This document shows, one piece after another, positions 9,676 through 20,957 of a DNA stretch of 64,000 bases. Below the pieces are notes generated by a model. The model made no database searches and had not been told where the DNA came from. It saw only the letters and a program-made list of their open reading frames with translations. How positions within the stretch are numbered: position 1 is the stretch's first letter; the number at the start of each line of letters is the position of its first letter. The position numbers were made by a program, and so were the translations under genes. Source of the stretch: Hyaloraphidium curvatum (Eukaryota; Monoblepharomycota; Hyaloraphidiomycetes; Hyaloraphidiales; Hyaloraphidiaceae); assembly GCA_025558095.1 (NCBI GenBank), contig JAIVFI010000020.1, positions 496,001-560,000 of the forward strand. The letters run 5' to 3'.

Positions 9676-11199
9676 TCATTCGTGGATGACCTCCGTTACA
9701 TGCTTCGCGGACGTAGCATCGTAAAGAGGTGTCACCGGTATCGGTTTCCGGCCGGCCGAGCCGGGTTCCGCCGTTGCTGCACCGACCGGGCCCTCGACCG
9801 CCGCCTCCTCGATCGACCAAAGTTCATCGCCTGCCGCCAGGATCAGCCACAGGAAGAAAACCTCCCCGATCGCACCTACCAAGCTCGTTCACCGCCAAGC
9901 TGTCCAGCCTGGGCTCGTCCGAGACCTTGTACGACTCGCAAAAGACCAACACGGGGACGCCGAAAGAGCTCGCGAGGGCCGACACGAAGCCGTGCCCCGA
10001 CCGCGAGACCACGGCCCCGTTGGATGCCAGCTCCGACGCGCCAAAGAGGCACTTGGATGCGGAGCGCAGGACGGGGACGAGCCCCGTGGGGAGGACGTAG
10101 ACGACGGAGACGCCGAGGGCTGCCAGAGCAGAGGCGGTTTCCCGGCCTGTCGCGGTGTCAAGAAAGTAGGAGCGGAGCACCGGGACCGGACCCACCTTCA
10201 AGCAAAGGTCTGCCGTCAACGACGATGACCTCGAACTGCTTCCCGCTCCGGGCCGCCATCCTCAGGCCCGCGAGAACGCAGCTGCTCAGCCCGAAGACCA
10301 CGATCCTGTCGCCATCGGCGACCTTCGAGGCCACTTTGGAAGCCAAAACGTCCGACGCCTCCGATATCCGCTTCATGGCGAAGTCGTGCAAGCTGCGCGA
10401 AAGAGCTTCCTTGGCCTAGAACGCGGAAAGCCGTGAGTTTCGCGAAAGTGCAAAGTCTGGTTGATCACCCAACCGTCCTGTCGTCCGCGTCCGGACCTAC
10501 TCGGCCAATCTCCTCCTTCAGATGAGCAACCACGCTCTTCATCGACTGCGGAAACGGTCTACACCGCGCCAGGTAGTCCAATTGTCGTTCCACATGTTCC
10601 GACAGCGCCCGCACGGAGAATGGTTGGTCTCCCGGGGGCGTGTAGTCCTCAATCACGCTCCTAAGGCAAACGACGAGCCCTCTGGCCCTCGCATTCCCCC
10701 CTCTGAGCCTGTACGACGAGTACCGCAGGCCAAGCTGCTGCACCTCCGGGTCGATGCCCGAAACAGACGGCGGACCGGCGTTCTTCGCAGCCGGCCGCAG
10801 GTGCTCGAAAAAGTCCAGGTGCTGTCTCCGTGCTGGCTGTCCGACGGCCGGCCTGGCGGGCGGCCGGGCCTCGCCCGCCGCGGGCGTCTCCGCGGGGGCC
10901 GGGGCCGGTCTGGCGGCGGGGGGTTTCGACGCCGCGGGCTTCGGGGCGTCCTTCTTTTGCGCGGGGGCCACCGGCTTCGGCTTCGCGGCCGCATCGCCGC
11001 CGGTGGCCTTTGCAGCGGCCTTTGCGGCCTTCTGCTGCTCCTGAATGAATGGCGGGGTGAGAAAAGCGGCATCCCCGGCCGGCGGGCCCACCTGCAGCTC
11101 CCTGCGCTCCGCCTTTGACATGTCGCGCTGCGCCTTCTTGACGGGCGCGGCATCGCTCGGCGGTTTCGCCGCCGTCGATTCGCCGTTCGCCGCCGACAT
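9676..11199 (-). CDS. GCD2: Translation initiation factor eIF2B, delta subunit
   Basis: It is a regulatory subunit of the guanine-nucleotide exchange factor for eIF2. Introns at 9831-9879, 10147-10195, 10416-10500 and 11041-11091 (51 nt, in frame) give 429 residues. The Lys/Ala-rich N-terminus has MSKAERRELQ, typical of the delta subunit. The middle has QLGLRYSSYRLRGGNARA and FEVIVVDGRPLLEGRETA. The C-terminal fold has ELASNGAVVSRSGHGFV, PVLVFCESYK and, after splicing, AVNELGDELWSIEEAA and TPLYDATSAKHVTEVI. The NxELGD-type block favours delta over alpha or beta. It is head to head with RPN7, with 80 bp between the start codons. Confidence 0.95.
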
Positions 11200-11279
11200 C
11201 TCTGTTGTGTGGACGCGTTTCCTGCTCGGCGGGGCGGAGTCGCTCCATCACCCGCGGTTGAAGCGTCGACGCGCTCACG
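11200..11279. promoter_or_regulatory. Very short bidirectional promoter, eIF2B delta / RPN7
   Basis: Only 80 bp separate two divergent start codons, so core promoter elements and both 5' UTRs must share or overlap this space. No TATA box is evident. The function is inferred from gene layout alone. Confidence 0.6.
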
Positions 11280-12761
11280 ATGTCGGAGGACGCGATCCCG
11301 CGGATCCCCGATCTCGAGGCGACGACGCTCGAGTTCCTGCTGACCGTCGACGATGCCGCCGTGCGCGCCGACGCCGCCGCGAAGCTCGTCGAGAAGGTCG
11401 TCAAGCACGGTGGGCCGCCCGGCACACGCCCCCGCCGCGCTGACGCCGCGCAGACATGGGGCCGTACTACAGGAAGCTGACGGCGGAGTACCCGGCGCTG
11501 GTGCTGGCGGACGCGGCGCTGCAGGCGGACCTGGACCGCAAAAACGAGGAGGAGCTCAAGAAGCTCGAGGACCGGATAGAGGACGCGACGCAGAACCTCG
11601 GCGAGACGGACATCAGCGATGCGCTGACCGCCAAGGCGCTCTACCTGTCGCAGATCGGCGACAAGGTGCGTGCCGCCGGGCCGGGGATCTGGGGACGCGG
11701 CAGACCGACGCGACGCGTCCAAACAGGAGAAGGCGCTGTCGGCGTACCGCGTGGCCCACGACAAGACGTCGCCGCTGGGGTCGAGGATCGACATCGTGTT
11801 TGCGATAACGCGGATCGGCTTCTTTTTCCGCGACGACGATACCATCTCGAGAAACATCGAGAAGCTCAAGAGGTGGGCCGGGGCAGATCCGGCACCCGGC
11901 GCCCGTCGCTGACACTCCATACCTGCGCATTGCAGCCTGATCGAGGAAGGAGGCGACTGGGACCGCCGGAATAGGCTCAAGGTCTACGAGGGCATATACC
12001 AGCTGTCGATCCGCAACTTCCAGGGCGCCGTGAACCTCCTCCTCGACTCCCTCGCCACCTTCACCAGCACCGAACTCATGGACTACAAGGACTTTGTGCG
12101 CTACACCGTGCTCGCCGCGTGCCTGGCGCTCAACCGGCCAGACATGAAGAAGAAGGTAGCGGGTCGCACGCACTGGGGAAAGCATCTGTGCCATAATCTG
12201 CCTATGCAGGTGCTCAACGCGCCCGAGATCCTGGAAGTCATTCACGAGATACCACACCTGGAGGACTACATGACGTCGCTGTACAACGGCGAGTACGCCA
12301 AGTTCTTCAACGCCCTCGGTGAGCCGGCTTTCTCTCCAGCGCAGCACCGCGACTGACGCGCAACAGCCGCCGTCGAGCACTCCCTCAAGCTCGACCGCAT
12401 CCTCGCCGCCCACTACCGCTTCTACGTCCGCGAAATGCGGATCATCGCCTATACCCAGCTCCTCGAGTCCTACCGCTCCCTGACCATCGAAAGCATGGCC
12501 AACAGCTTCGGCGTAACGGAAGAGTTCATCGACAAGTGGGTCCTCCGGTCTGTCTGCCGTGCTGTTGCTGACGATCGGGCGCGCAGCGACCTCTCCCGCT
12601 TCATCGCGTCGCAGCGGCTCAACGCCGTGATCGACAAGGTCGCCGGCATCGTCGAGACCAACCGGCCCGACGCCAAAAACGCGCAGTACCAGTCCGCGAT
12701 CAAGCAGGGCGACGCGCTGCTGAACCGGATCCAGAAGCTCGCGTCCTACGTCGCGGTCTGA
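11280..12761 (+). CDS. RPN7: 26S proteasome regulatory subunit Rpn7 (PSMD6)
   Basis: It is a PCI-domain subunit of the proteasome lid. Introns at 11410-11453 (44 nt), 11666-11726, 11873-11935, 12156-12209, 12319-12366 and 12536-12586 give 386 residues, the normal length for this subunit. Recognisable blocks are [52 protein letters not shown], the PCI region [13 protein letters not shown] [19 protein letters not shown], and the C-terminus [20 protein letters not shown] followed by [11 protein letters not shown]. Every junction restores conserved sequence. The stop lies 37 bp from the stop of the convergent CDK10 gene, so the two transcripts probably overlap at their 3' ends. Confidence 0.96.
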
Positions 12762-12798
12762 ATATGTACCAGCGGCCGAACTAGATCCGCGGCGGCCC

Positions 12799-14216
12799 TC
12801 AGTCGTCCCTGAACCTCTTCCACGGCGGCGCGCCGAGCTCGAACTCGTAGGCCGCGTCGCCCTCCTCGTCCAGCCGCCGCCTGTTGGCCGCCCTCTCCGC
12901 GTCGTCGTGCCGGATCCTCTCCTTGGCCTGCGTCGAGGACGGACCCCGGTTCCGGAGCTCCGGGTGCGTGGGCAGCAGCGCGGGCGCGCACGCCCGCGGG
13001 CTCTCGCGGAACCAGTCGTGCTCCAGGGCGCGCGCGGCGGGGAGGCGCGCGGAGGGGTTGTAGGTCATCATGCAGTTGAAGAGCTCGATGGCGGCGCGGG
13101 AGGCCTCGGGGAACTTGAGCTTCGTCTGGTTGTACCTGTGCGTGCGAGGAGTGAGATTGTGCTCTGCACCAGGGAATGGGCCGACATGATACAGACGAGT
13201 TCTTGCCGAGGTCCATGGACCTTGCCAGGGGCAGCCTGTCGAAGCCGGGCCACACGTTCGTGTTCGGCCGACCAATAAGGTCGGCAATGAGCCGAGCTTG
13301 CTGCTGCTCCGTCGTCCCGGGCAGCAAGGGGCGGTGAAGGAGGAACTCGCCGAAGATGCAGGCGGCAGACCTAGAACGTGGATCTGTCAACTGGCTGCCG
13401 CCAAGGCACGATCGTGGGCACTTGCCATATGTCGATCGCGGTCGTGTACACTTTCTCGCCGAAAAGGAGCTCCGGTGCGCGGTACCACAGCGTGACGACC
13501 TTGGGCGTCATTGGCCTGTACGGCTTGCCGATCTTTCGAGCCAGGCCAAAGTCAGCTGAGCAGCCGAGGCAAATAAATGAGCGATGTAAACACATCAAGA
13601 GCCAACAGAATGTGATGCCCACCGATCTTCAGGATTCCGTCCTTCGTGAGCAAAAGGTTTGAAAGCTTCAGGTCGCGGTGGATGCCGTTGTGGTCGTGGA
13701 GGTACCGAATACCCTCGAGCAACTGCTGCATGAGGCACTTGACTGCCGAGAATGGCGGTCAAGACATCTGAAGACGTGCTATCGATCGATCCCACTCTCG
13801 GAAGTCGTGTAGGGAGTCGACACATTGTCCATCAGGTTCGCCATGTCCTGCTCGCAGTACTCCATCCCCATGAATATGCTGTCCAGCGACGAGCCGACCA
13901 CGACATCCGTAACGCGAACAATGTTGCGGTGTCGGAGCCCTTTGAGCATGGCAATCTCGCGCAGGCTCGACAGCGGCAGCCCGTCGGTCTCGTTCTCCAT
14001 GCGGACCTTCTTGAGCGCCACGATCTCCCCCGTACGCGTGTCCCGGGCGCGATACACGATCCCGTACGTGCCCTCGCCGATCCGGTTGAGCTTCTGGAAC
14101 TCGTCGACGCTCCGGGCCGCTCCGAGGAACGGCTTGTCGTTCGCGGGGTTTCCAAAGACCGTCCGTGCCCCGCTGACCGAGATCAGCTCGAGGCCGCCCG
14201 ACGATGCCTCGCCCAT
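12799..14216 (-). CDS. CDK10: Cyclin-dependent kinase of the CDK10 (PISSLRE) type
   Basis: This is a Ser/Thr kinase of the CDK10 subfamily, which in animals pairs with cyclin M. Introns at 13136-13196, 13371-13425, 13556-13622 and 13743-13795 give 393 residues. Visible motifs are the glycine loop [20 protein letters not shown], the cyclin-binding helix PLSSLRE (PISSLRE in animals), [20 protein letters not shown] and [16 protein letters not shown]. The C-terminal [13 protein letters not shown] is typical of CDK10. The intron at 13371-13425 begins GCAAGT and ends TAG, so it is a GC-AG intron; only this choice restores [12 protein letters not shown]. It is divergent from SGF29 and convergent with RPN7. 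Confidence 0.93.
13371..13425 (-). other. GC-AG intron in CDK10
   Basis: On the minus strand the 5' splice site reads G|GCAAGT and the 3' site TTCTAG|G. Nearby GT dinucleotides break the kinase frame, whereas the GC site gives the conserved IDxW block of subdomain IX. The remainder of the site matches the strong consensus expected for GC-type donors. Confidence 0.75.
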
Positions 14217-14417
14217 GTTTTGTAACCAATGCAGAGCGACCAAGAGACCGACAGCGACAATCACGGCACCAAGGCCCGCACTTTGTGACTTGTTGGCAAC
14301 GTTCCCTTGGTCGCCTCTCCAGCCGCCCCCCTCCTGGGCCAACCGTTGCTCGCCGGCCCTCCGCCCACGCCGCGCCGCCGCCGCCGTTCCCCGCGGCCAG
14401 CTGGGCACCCCTTTGCC
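14217..14417. promoter_or_regulatory. Bidirectional promoter region, CDK10 / SGF29
   Basis: These 201 bp separate two divergent start codons of transcription-related genes. The region is C/T-rich on the plus strand just before the SGF29 start. No specific factor site was recognised. Confidence 0.5.
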
Positions 14418-15538
14418 ATGTCCCGCAAGTCGCGCACCGACGACGACGACGTGTGGCAGTCGGTGTGCCAGAAGCTGGCCGACGTCCACGCGGCGCGGAT
14501 CACAAGCCATGACGTGGTCGAGAACGCAAACCGCGTGCACCAGAAGATTGTTCAGATGCAGGGGCGCACGCAACCATGTGGGTGGCCCCGTCATCCGATC
14601 CGGGCCGATGACGCTGATGCTGGACCGCCGGTGATCCGATTGATACCCGTGATCTCGCCGCCCTCCTCAATGTCTCAAAGCCGGACTTGTCGGTGCCGCT
14701 CAGGATCTGTTTCGACTATACAGCGACGCACACAGCAAGCTGGCGCACGAGCTGAGGTTGGTGTGCGCAGGAAACCCGTCGCCGGGGCTTGTTGGCCCGG
14801 CGAGGTTCGGCACGAACGGCTTTCGCTGACGGATCCGCCCCGCCTCCGTGCTCCGTCTGCAGAGCGATAGATTCCGTGATTGAGCACCTCGACATTTTCC
14901 GGGCCATGCGGACCGCGGATGAGGCCAACCGTAGGTTCCTTTGCCAAAGCGTTGGATCACCGCGCCCTTCGGCTCACCCGCGCCCCATCCGCCCAGTCGA
15001 CCAAATCAGGCGCAAAAAGCGCCGCCTGGACGAGGGCACCCCGTCGCCCGCGCCGTCTCCGGGCCCGACAATCACCCCCTTTGGGTACCCGGAGATTGTT
15101 CCAGTTGGCTCCGAGGTTGCCGTCCAACCCGTGGACCAACCGTGGATGCTGGCCACCGTGCAGTCGTACCGTCCCGAAAAGGGAAAGTACGAGGTCGAGG
15201 ACATCGACGTCGACGAGGAGACGGGCACCAAACGGTGGGTTGGTCGGTCGGCACGCTACCGCCGATGACTAACTGCGTTCTCGCTCAGGCGCTACGTTTT
15301 CCCGGCCAAAGCCGTCCACCCCATCCTGCCGAATCGGCCAGAAATGACCCAGGGTTCTTTCGTGCTGGCCCTTTACCCCGGAACCACGTGTTTCTACCAG
15401 GCGACCATCCTCGGCGCGCCCTCGCAAAACAGAAGCACCTACATGGTGCTCTTTGACGACGACAACAACGAGACGCGGCTCGTGGAGAGGAAGTACGTGC
15501 TGCCGATACCTACCAGGCCGGTCAAGCTCAAGAAGTAG
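14418..15538 (+). CDS. SGF29: SAGA complex subunit Sgf29, tandem Tudor histone reader
   Basis: Sgf29 recruits the SAGA acetyltransferase by reading methylated histone H3K4. Introns at 14578-14680, 14757-14862, 14931-14996 and 15235-15288 give 263 residues. The N-terminal helical part (LFRLYSDAHSKLAHELR, then IEHLDIFRAMRTADEAN) is followed by a basic linker and the SGF29 C-terminal domain: GSEVAVQPVDQPWMLATVQS, GKYEVEDIDVDEETG, RYVFPAKAVHPI, GSFVLALYPGTTCFYQATI and YMVLFDDD. These are the hallmark Tudor strands. The first two introns (about 105 nt) are longer than is usual here, and the first donor/acceptor choice rests mainly on frame. Confidence 0.92.
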
Positions 15539-15814
15539 AGCCGCGGCGCCGCGGAGATTGATGAACTGATTCGAGCATGTTGCTCCTGCCATGATGTATG
15601 TCTTGACGTGATGGACCTGTCGCTGTTGTTGTACCAGCGGAAGTCGGGGAACGGGAGCCATGACGCCTCGTGGCCCGCCGCCACTTGCCACTTCCGCAAC
15701 CGCTTCGCTTTGCGGTTCTTCTCCACGCCGCCAACGGACACCTCGAGCGACCACCGACCTCTCCGCGTGTCATCAGCCGTCCCTTGATCATTTGCCGGGG
15801 ACTTTTGGCCCGCG

Positions 15815-17013
15815 ATGGCGTCCAGTGCCTCCCACGCTGCGGAATCGCATTCGGCGGTCGGAATCGCGCTGTCCGACCAGAAACCGATTTACCGGCAACA
15901 ACATGTCGCCGAGCGCTACGTATATGGAGGATTGGCTTGCATGATAGTGGGATTTGCCCTTTTTTCGAGCGGCGTGGAGTGGTGGTGTTGACTTCTTCCT
16001 CCCGGCTCGCTTCCCAACGCCTCCCCTCTTGATCCTGCCCCTCTCCGCTGCAGGCCGCGACTGTGACCCAGCCTATAGACTTGATTAAAGTGCGCCTGCA
16101 GCTGCAGAAAACGTCAAGTGGGCCCCCGAAGTACAAAGGGATGTTTTCTGGGATGGTCCTGGTCGTCAAAGAAGAGGGGATTCGCGGACTCTTTCGGGGC
16201 CTGCCGCCGTCGCTGCTTCGGGAAGCGACTTACTCGGCAATCCGCTTGGGACTCTACGACCAGCTGAGAAGCAAGTATGTTCTGAAGACGGACGAGAACG
16301 GGGTTAATCACGGCCAGGAGACTCTCTGGAAGAAGATCGTTGCGGGAATGATCTCGGGCGGTCTCGGCTGCGCGCTCTGCTCCCCCAGCGACTTGATCAA
16401 GGTGCAAATGCAGGCCTTGACGCCGACGGGGAAGCCCGTCCACCCGTCGATGGCAGCTGCTGTCCGGACTATCGTTGCTCGGTCGGGAGTTCCGGGCCTT
16501 TGGGCGGGCGTGGGGCCGAATTCTCTTCGCGCCATGTTCCTCACGGCATCCCAGCTGCCGAGCTACGACCACACGAAGCACCTGCTCCTCCAGAGCGGGT
16601 TTTCGTGGGCGAAGGAGGGGTTGCCGCTGCACGCCGTCTGCTCTATGGTCGCGGGGTTTGTGTCGTCAGTTGGTGGGTCCCAATCGTTGCATCGTTTGTC
16701 GAACGCTTCTCATCATATCGTGCCGTAATCAGTGACGTGCCCGGTTGACGTGGTGAGTTGCCCCTGACGGACGCTCTTCATCTCTAGCATCTTATATGGC
16801 TCGCTCTTCCAGGTCAAATCCAGAGTCATGAACGACACGAAAGGAGAGTACCGGAACGCTTTGGACTGCGTCGTCAAATCCGTGAGGAACGAAGGCCCGC
16901 TCTGCTTGTACAAGGGCCTGCTGGCGAATTGGCTGCGCCTTGGACCGCATTCGCTGGTCACCTTTTTGGCTCTCGAGCAGCTGAGGAAGTTGGCGGGCGT
17001 GAGCCCAGTCTAG
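15815..17013 (+). CDS. Mitochondrial substrate carrier, dicarboxylate/uncoupling-protein subfamily
   Basis: It is an inner-membrane transporter with three tandem carrier repeats. Four exons (15815-15946, 16054-16672, 16733-16752, 16813-17013) give 323 residues. The repeats carry PIDLIKVRLQLQ, PSDLIKVQMQ and PVDVVKSRVMND (the PX[DE]XX[KR] signature), with GGLACMIAATVTQ before the first. The third signature is assembled across a 20-nt micro-exon at 16733-16752. ASQLPSYDHTKHLLL and the last repeat (GPLCLYKGLLANWLR, FLALEQLRKL) resemble dicarboxylate carriers and UCPs. The transported substrate cannot be decided from sequence. Its stop is 68 bp from the stop of the convergent MOD5 gene. Confidence 0.88.
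16733..16752 (+). other. 20-nt micro-exon in the mitochondrial carrier gene
   Basis: Bounded by AATCAG upstream and GTGAGT downstream, it encodes the residues VTCPVDV together with flanking bases. Without it the third carrier signature and the reading frame are lost, which is strong support for its inclusion. Confidence 0.8.
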
Positions 17014-17081
17014 ATCGCGAAAAGCTAGATTGTAGATCTTTTGTTCACCATGAGCCGCGCCATCAAAGCCGCTGATCGTCT

Positions 17082-18942
17082 TTATTCTTTGAGCTCTACA
17101 GCACCTGTGAGCTCTACAGCACCTGCGGGCAAAGACTGATCTGTGTCTGAAATGGGGCAGGCGCCTGCCGCGGAACGGGCTTTCCACATCTCCCGCTGGC
17201 TTCGGTTCCGCCGCCGCCTTTCCTGGCCGCGGTGCGCACGGCTCTTCAAGTGGTCCTCAAACTGGCCCTCGGGTATCATCCGCGGCTTGCCCTCGTCGTC
17301 GGTGCAGACCGGGCACGGCACGTGCGGCTGCATTCCCCGGGTTCCGCTGGCAGAAAGCAGCGACGCCAGGACCGAATCCGCGCTCGGCGAGGCCGGAGTG
17401 GCTTCCAGGAAAGCGAGGACGCGGTTCTCCGCTTCGACAACGATCTCGTCCCAAGGCCGGTCATCGACGGGCAGGGCATGGGCATCCCCCGCGCGCAGGC
17501 CAGTGCCGGGAAACGGCAGCGGCTCCTCCCGGAGTACAGCCGGCGCCAGCCTGTTCCGCAGCCACTGCAGCTGTGTCCGCGCGTAGCGCCTCGTGCGCTG
17601 CCTCATCCGCTCCAGGCCATCAGCGAGGCTCCTCTCCGGGTCCGCGGCCGCCGGGTTGCCGGAAGACGCGAGGCCCAGGTGGTCCGAAAACTCCTTGAAC
17701 CCAATCGCCTGGCCGATCCCTCGGGTCCAGTCGACGATCGTCGATGTCCCGTCGCCATCCTCGACGCGTTTCGACGCCGGAAGTTCGCCGCGCTCAACGG
17801 CTGGCTTCAAGGCAGCCAGCTCTTCCAGCAGCCCTCGCTCGATCATCGCATCCACGCGGGCATCCAGGCGCGGATCGAGCCTCTCCGGGGGCGAGTAGAC
17901 CCACAGCAACACTGTCCGAAATCTGAGCGACGACGCTCCCTCCCGTTCCCGCTTCTGTGCCTCCCACAGCTCCGATTGTGCACCCTGGGAAAGGAACACT
18001 TCGAGCGATCGGCGGACCTTGCGGACGTCGTTCGGGTGCCGGAGGAGGGCCACCGGCGGGTCCGCGAACGAGAGGAGGGAGTGGAGGGTTGCGGCAGGGG
18101 TGGAGGGATGTGCTAAGGCGGCCCTGACTAGGGATCGCAGGTCCTCCACGGTCGGTGGGTTGGCGGGATCGGGTGGTTCGGGCGGCTCGGCGCCGTGTTC
18201 GGCCGCTCGCTCAATCCAGCCGCCATGTTCGGATGTCGCAGACCCATCCGCTGGCGCCGACGGCTCCGCGGAGTCCAGGAAGGCACCCGAGGTCAAAGTG
18301 TTCCGAAAGAGCAAGCTCTGCACGTAGTAGCCGGTACCGCCGGCGACCACGACGCCCCTCCCCCCCTCGGCCCGGATCCGCTCGATGATATCCAGCGCAT
18401 CTCGGACGAATTCGGGGGCCGTGTACTCCATGGTGTGGTCCAGGTGGCCCACGAGGTGGTGCCGGACCTTCGCAAAGTCCTCCGGGGTCGGGTGGTTGGT
18501 CGCGATCGGCAGGGAGGCATATACCTGCATCGAGTCCGCCGAGATGATTTCCAAGGGAGGGGATCCGGGGGAACAGAGTGGGGATAGTGACAGACGCTGG
18601 GCGAGGTCGAGCGCGAGCTGCGACTTGCCTGCCGGTCGCGTGAGCCGCCTCGAGCAAGCCAGAGCGGGCGGCGATAGACTGACCGACTCCGGTGGAACCG
18701 ACGACGGCTATGACGACGAACTCCTCGGCCGGGGTCGGCGCGAGCTTCGGCCCTGACTTCACGCGCTCGTCGCCGTCCCCCGCGGTCCATTCGGAACCCG
18801 CCATCGTCCGCAGTCCGCCAAGCGCGACGCGTCTTCGACCAACGTGAGCCGCAAAGAAGCTTCCCGGGCCCGTCTGCGCCTTCGCTGCGGCAGAGATGGC
18901 CCGGAGCGGCTTGACAGCTCTCGGGCCGCGGAGGGATGTCAC
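17082..18942 (-). CDS. MOD5: tRNA dimethylallyltransferase (isopentenyl transferase) with C2H2 zinc finger
   Basis: It adds a dimethylallyl group to A37 of UNN-reading tRNAs. One intron (18629-18683) separates the exons; splicing restores the P-loop GSTGVGKSQLALDLAQ. EIISADSMQVYASLPIATN follows, then HHLVGHL, VVVAGGTGYYVQSLLF and the IPT region with ARTQLQWLRNRL. Near the C-terminus CPVCTDDEGK and HLKSRAHRG form a matrin-type C2H2 finger, as in yeast and human homologues. From the Met at 18804 the protein has 555 residues. An upstream in-frame Met at 18942 adds 46 residues rich in Arg, Ala and Ser without acids, a plausible mitochondrial presequence. Yeast MOD5 uses two starts in the same way. 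Convergent with the carrier gene. Confidence 0.92.
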
Positions 18943-19264
18943 GCTTCCACGCGGGCCAAAGGCGGCCGGGATCGGGAGCCGACGATACGCCAGCTCCCTA
19001 ACGGCCTCCTGAGCAACACGGAGGGCCCAACACGCCCATCGTGGCCCCCATCGAGCCGCGCCGCGGCGATCGATCTGGTGATCGAGCCCAGTGGGGGGTC
19101 ATCCGTCAAGAGTCTCCACAGGTCGCAAGAAGGGCCATAGAAAGGAATCCGATCCATCTACGAAGCTGTACACCGACTGCCCCTTGTCATCCATCAGTTC
19201 TGCCTTCCAAGTAGCAGTTTTGCTTTCGAGTAGCACGTCCATGCCTCCGCCTCCTCCGACCAGT
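18943..19264. other. Intergenic spacer MOD5 - SQOR
   Basis: These 322 bp lie between two minus-strand genes. They hold the 3' flank of SQOR and the promoter of MOD5. No coding potential or repeat was recognised. Confidence 0.4.
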
Positions 19265-20957
19265 TCACGCCTCGGCAATCTGAACCTTTTGCTGCGAGAC
19301 CATCTTGGGGATCGGGTCCTCGAAGGTCGGCTTGAAGAAGCCCTTGGAGCCGTACCACCTGCCCTGAGGCCAGAACTTCCAGTACACTGACGGATGCCGC
19401 GGATCAGATCCGTCCCGCCGCAACAACGGAAGCGGCTCACCCCAGGGGAAAAAGTCCGTCTTGAGCTTGTAGAACATGTAACGCGGCATGCTCTGGTCCA
19501 GCAGGTGCCCGAACGTCTCCTTCGGCACGCCGCCGTAGGTGAACTCGGCCAGCATCAGCTCCCCGTGCGCCGTGAGAAGCGGGCACGAGGTGTACCCGTC
19601 GTACTTTGCCGTCAGCGGCGGCTGGGGGAGGCCGAGCGCGCGGGCGCGGATCATCGTCGCGAGGTTGTGCGTGAGCACGGGGGCCTGCGCGGTGATGGCG
19701 GCGATCGTCTTGGAGGTGGGGAGGTTGCTCGAGTCGCCGATGGAAAAGACGTTTCCGTAGCGGGTGTGCTGCAGCGTCTCCTTGTTCACCTCCACGAAGC
19801 CGCTGGCCGGGTCCGCGAGCGGGCTCTCGCGGACAAAGTCTGGGGCGTGGAAGGGCGGCGCGACGTGCAGGAAATCGAAGTGCTTGGTGACGATCTCGCC
19901 GGCCGGGTTCTTGAACTTGGCTTCCCTCGCCGCGGCGTCCACCTCGACCAGCTCGTGGCCGAAGCTGGCGTTGACCTTGCGCTCCTCGCGCAGGATGTTG
20001 AGCGCGTCGCTGTACTTTTGCACCGCGAACATGGCGGGCCCCGCGGGGCAGTATTCCACCTTCATCTGGTGCCGCACGCCGTGCTTGCGCCAGTCTGGCG
20101 GGCGGATGCACGGATCAGACACATCTTCATGCCGCAACCGCGCTGATGTCAACCCACAGTCCTCGGAAAGGAACATCATCTTAATCGGCGCCCCACCGCA
20201 CTTGATCACGCCCGCAGGGGACGTGAAGATCGCCGTGCCCCTCTGGAACCCCTTGACGAGCTCGTAGGCCTTGTCGGCGAACCGAAAATCGTAGATTGTT
20301 GCCACAGGCGAAGAGGGATCCTCTAGCGCCTCCTTGAGCCCCTTGACGCGGCCGAAGTCGGTCTGAAGGCCGGCCGCGACGACGAGGAAGTCGTACGAGA
20401 CGTCCGAGCCGTCGTCGAGCGATAGTTTGTTGCGTTCCGGATCGAACTTGGCGACGGCCTTCTTGATCCAGGTGGCGTGGGCGGGCATCACCTCCGCCAT
20501 GGGCTTCCACGTCGTCGAGAGCGGGGCGATGCCCGAACCGACGAGCGTCCATCCGGGCTCTTCGGGTGGAGAGAAGGCGGTTGGAGAAAGGCGGACGGCG
20601 GTCAGGAAAGCCATCATCGGCGGAGCAGCAACATTCAGTCAGCCGGCGACTCGATGCATGCAATGCCTGCGCCTCACGGTAGTAATGCACGTCGCTCGGC
20701 TCCACCACCACGATGTCGACCCCGCCCTTGACGTACGCATCCGACTTGAGCGCGTTGTGCAGCTGCGAGGCAACGCCGACCCCGGCGGAGCCGCCGCCGA
20801 CGATGACGACCTTCTGCCGCTTCCCGGGGGTCTCGGCGTGCACGGCGTTGGAGAACGGGGAGGCGCGGGCGACGCCCACGGCCGCGGCTGCGCCGCCCGC
20901 CGCGAATGCGAGCAGGACCACGCGTGGGCGGGAGAGGAGCGGGCGGAAGGCGCTCAT
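19265..20957 (-). CDS. SQOR: Sulfide:quinone oxidoreductase, mitochondrial
   Basis: This flavoprotein oxidises sulfide and passes electrons to ubiquinone. Introns at 20095-20157 (63 nt, in frame) and 20560-20677 give 503 residues. The N-terminus (MSAFRPLLSRPRVVLL, then an Ala-rich stretch) looks like a presequence with a hydrophobic segment. The FAD site is KVVIVGGGSAGVGVASQL. Splicing restores VHYYQPGWTLVGSG and SEDYWRKHGVRHQ. The catalytic cysteines known in human SQOR are matched by VIKCGGAPIK and YTSCPLLT. GNVFSIGDSSNLPTSKTIAA is the second FAD-contact block. It would detoxify H2S and feed the respiratory chain. Confidence 0.95.

Noticed and set aside
8054..9724. Long plus-strand open frame (556 codons) opposite the phospholipase gene
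   Set aside because: No recognisable domain, Arg-rich composition, and exactly antisense to a well-supported gene. It is a by-product of high GC at third positions.
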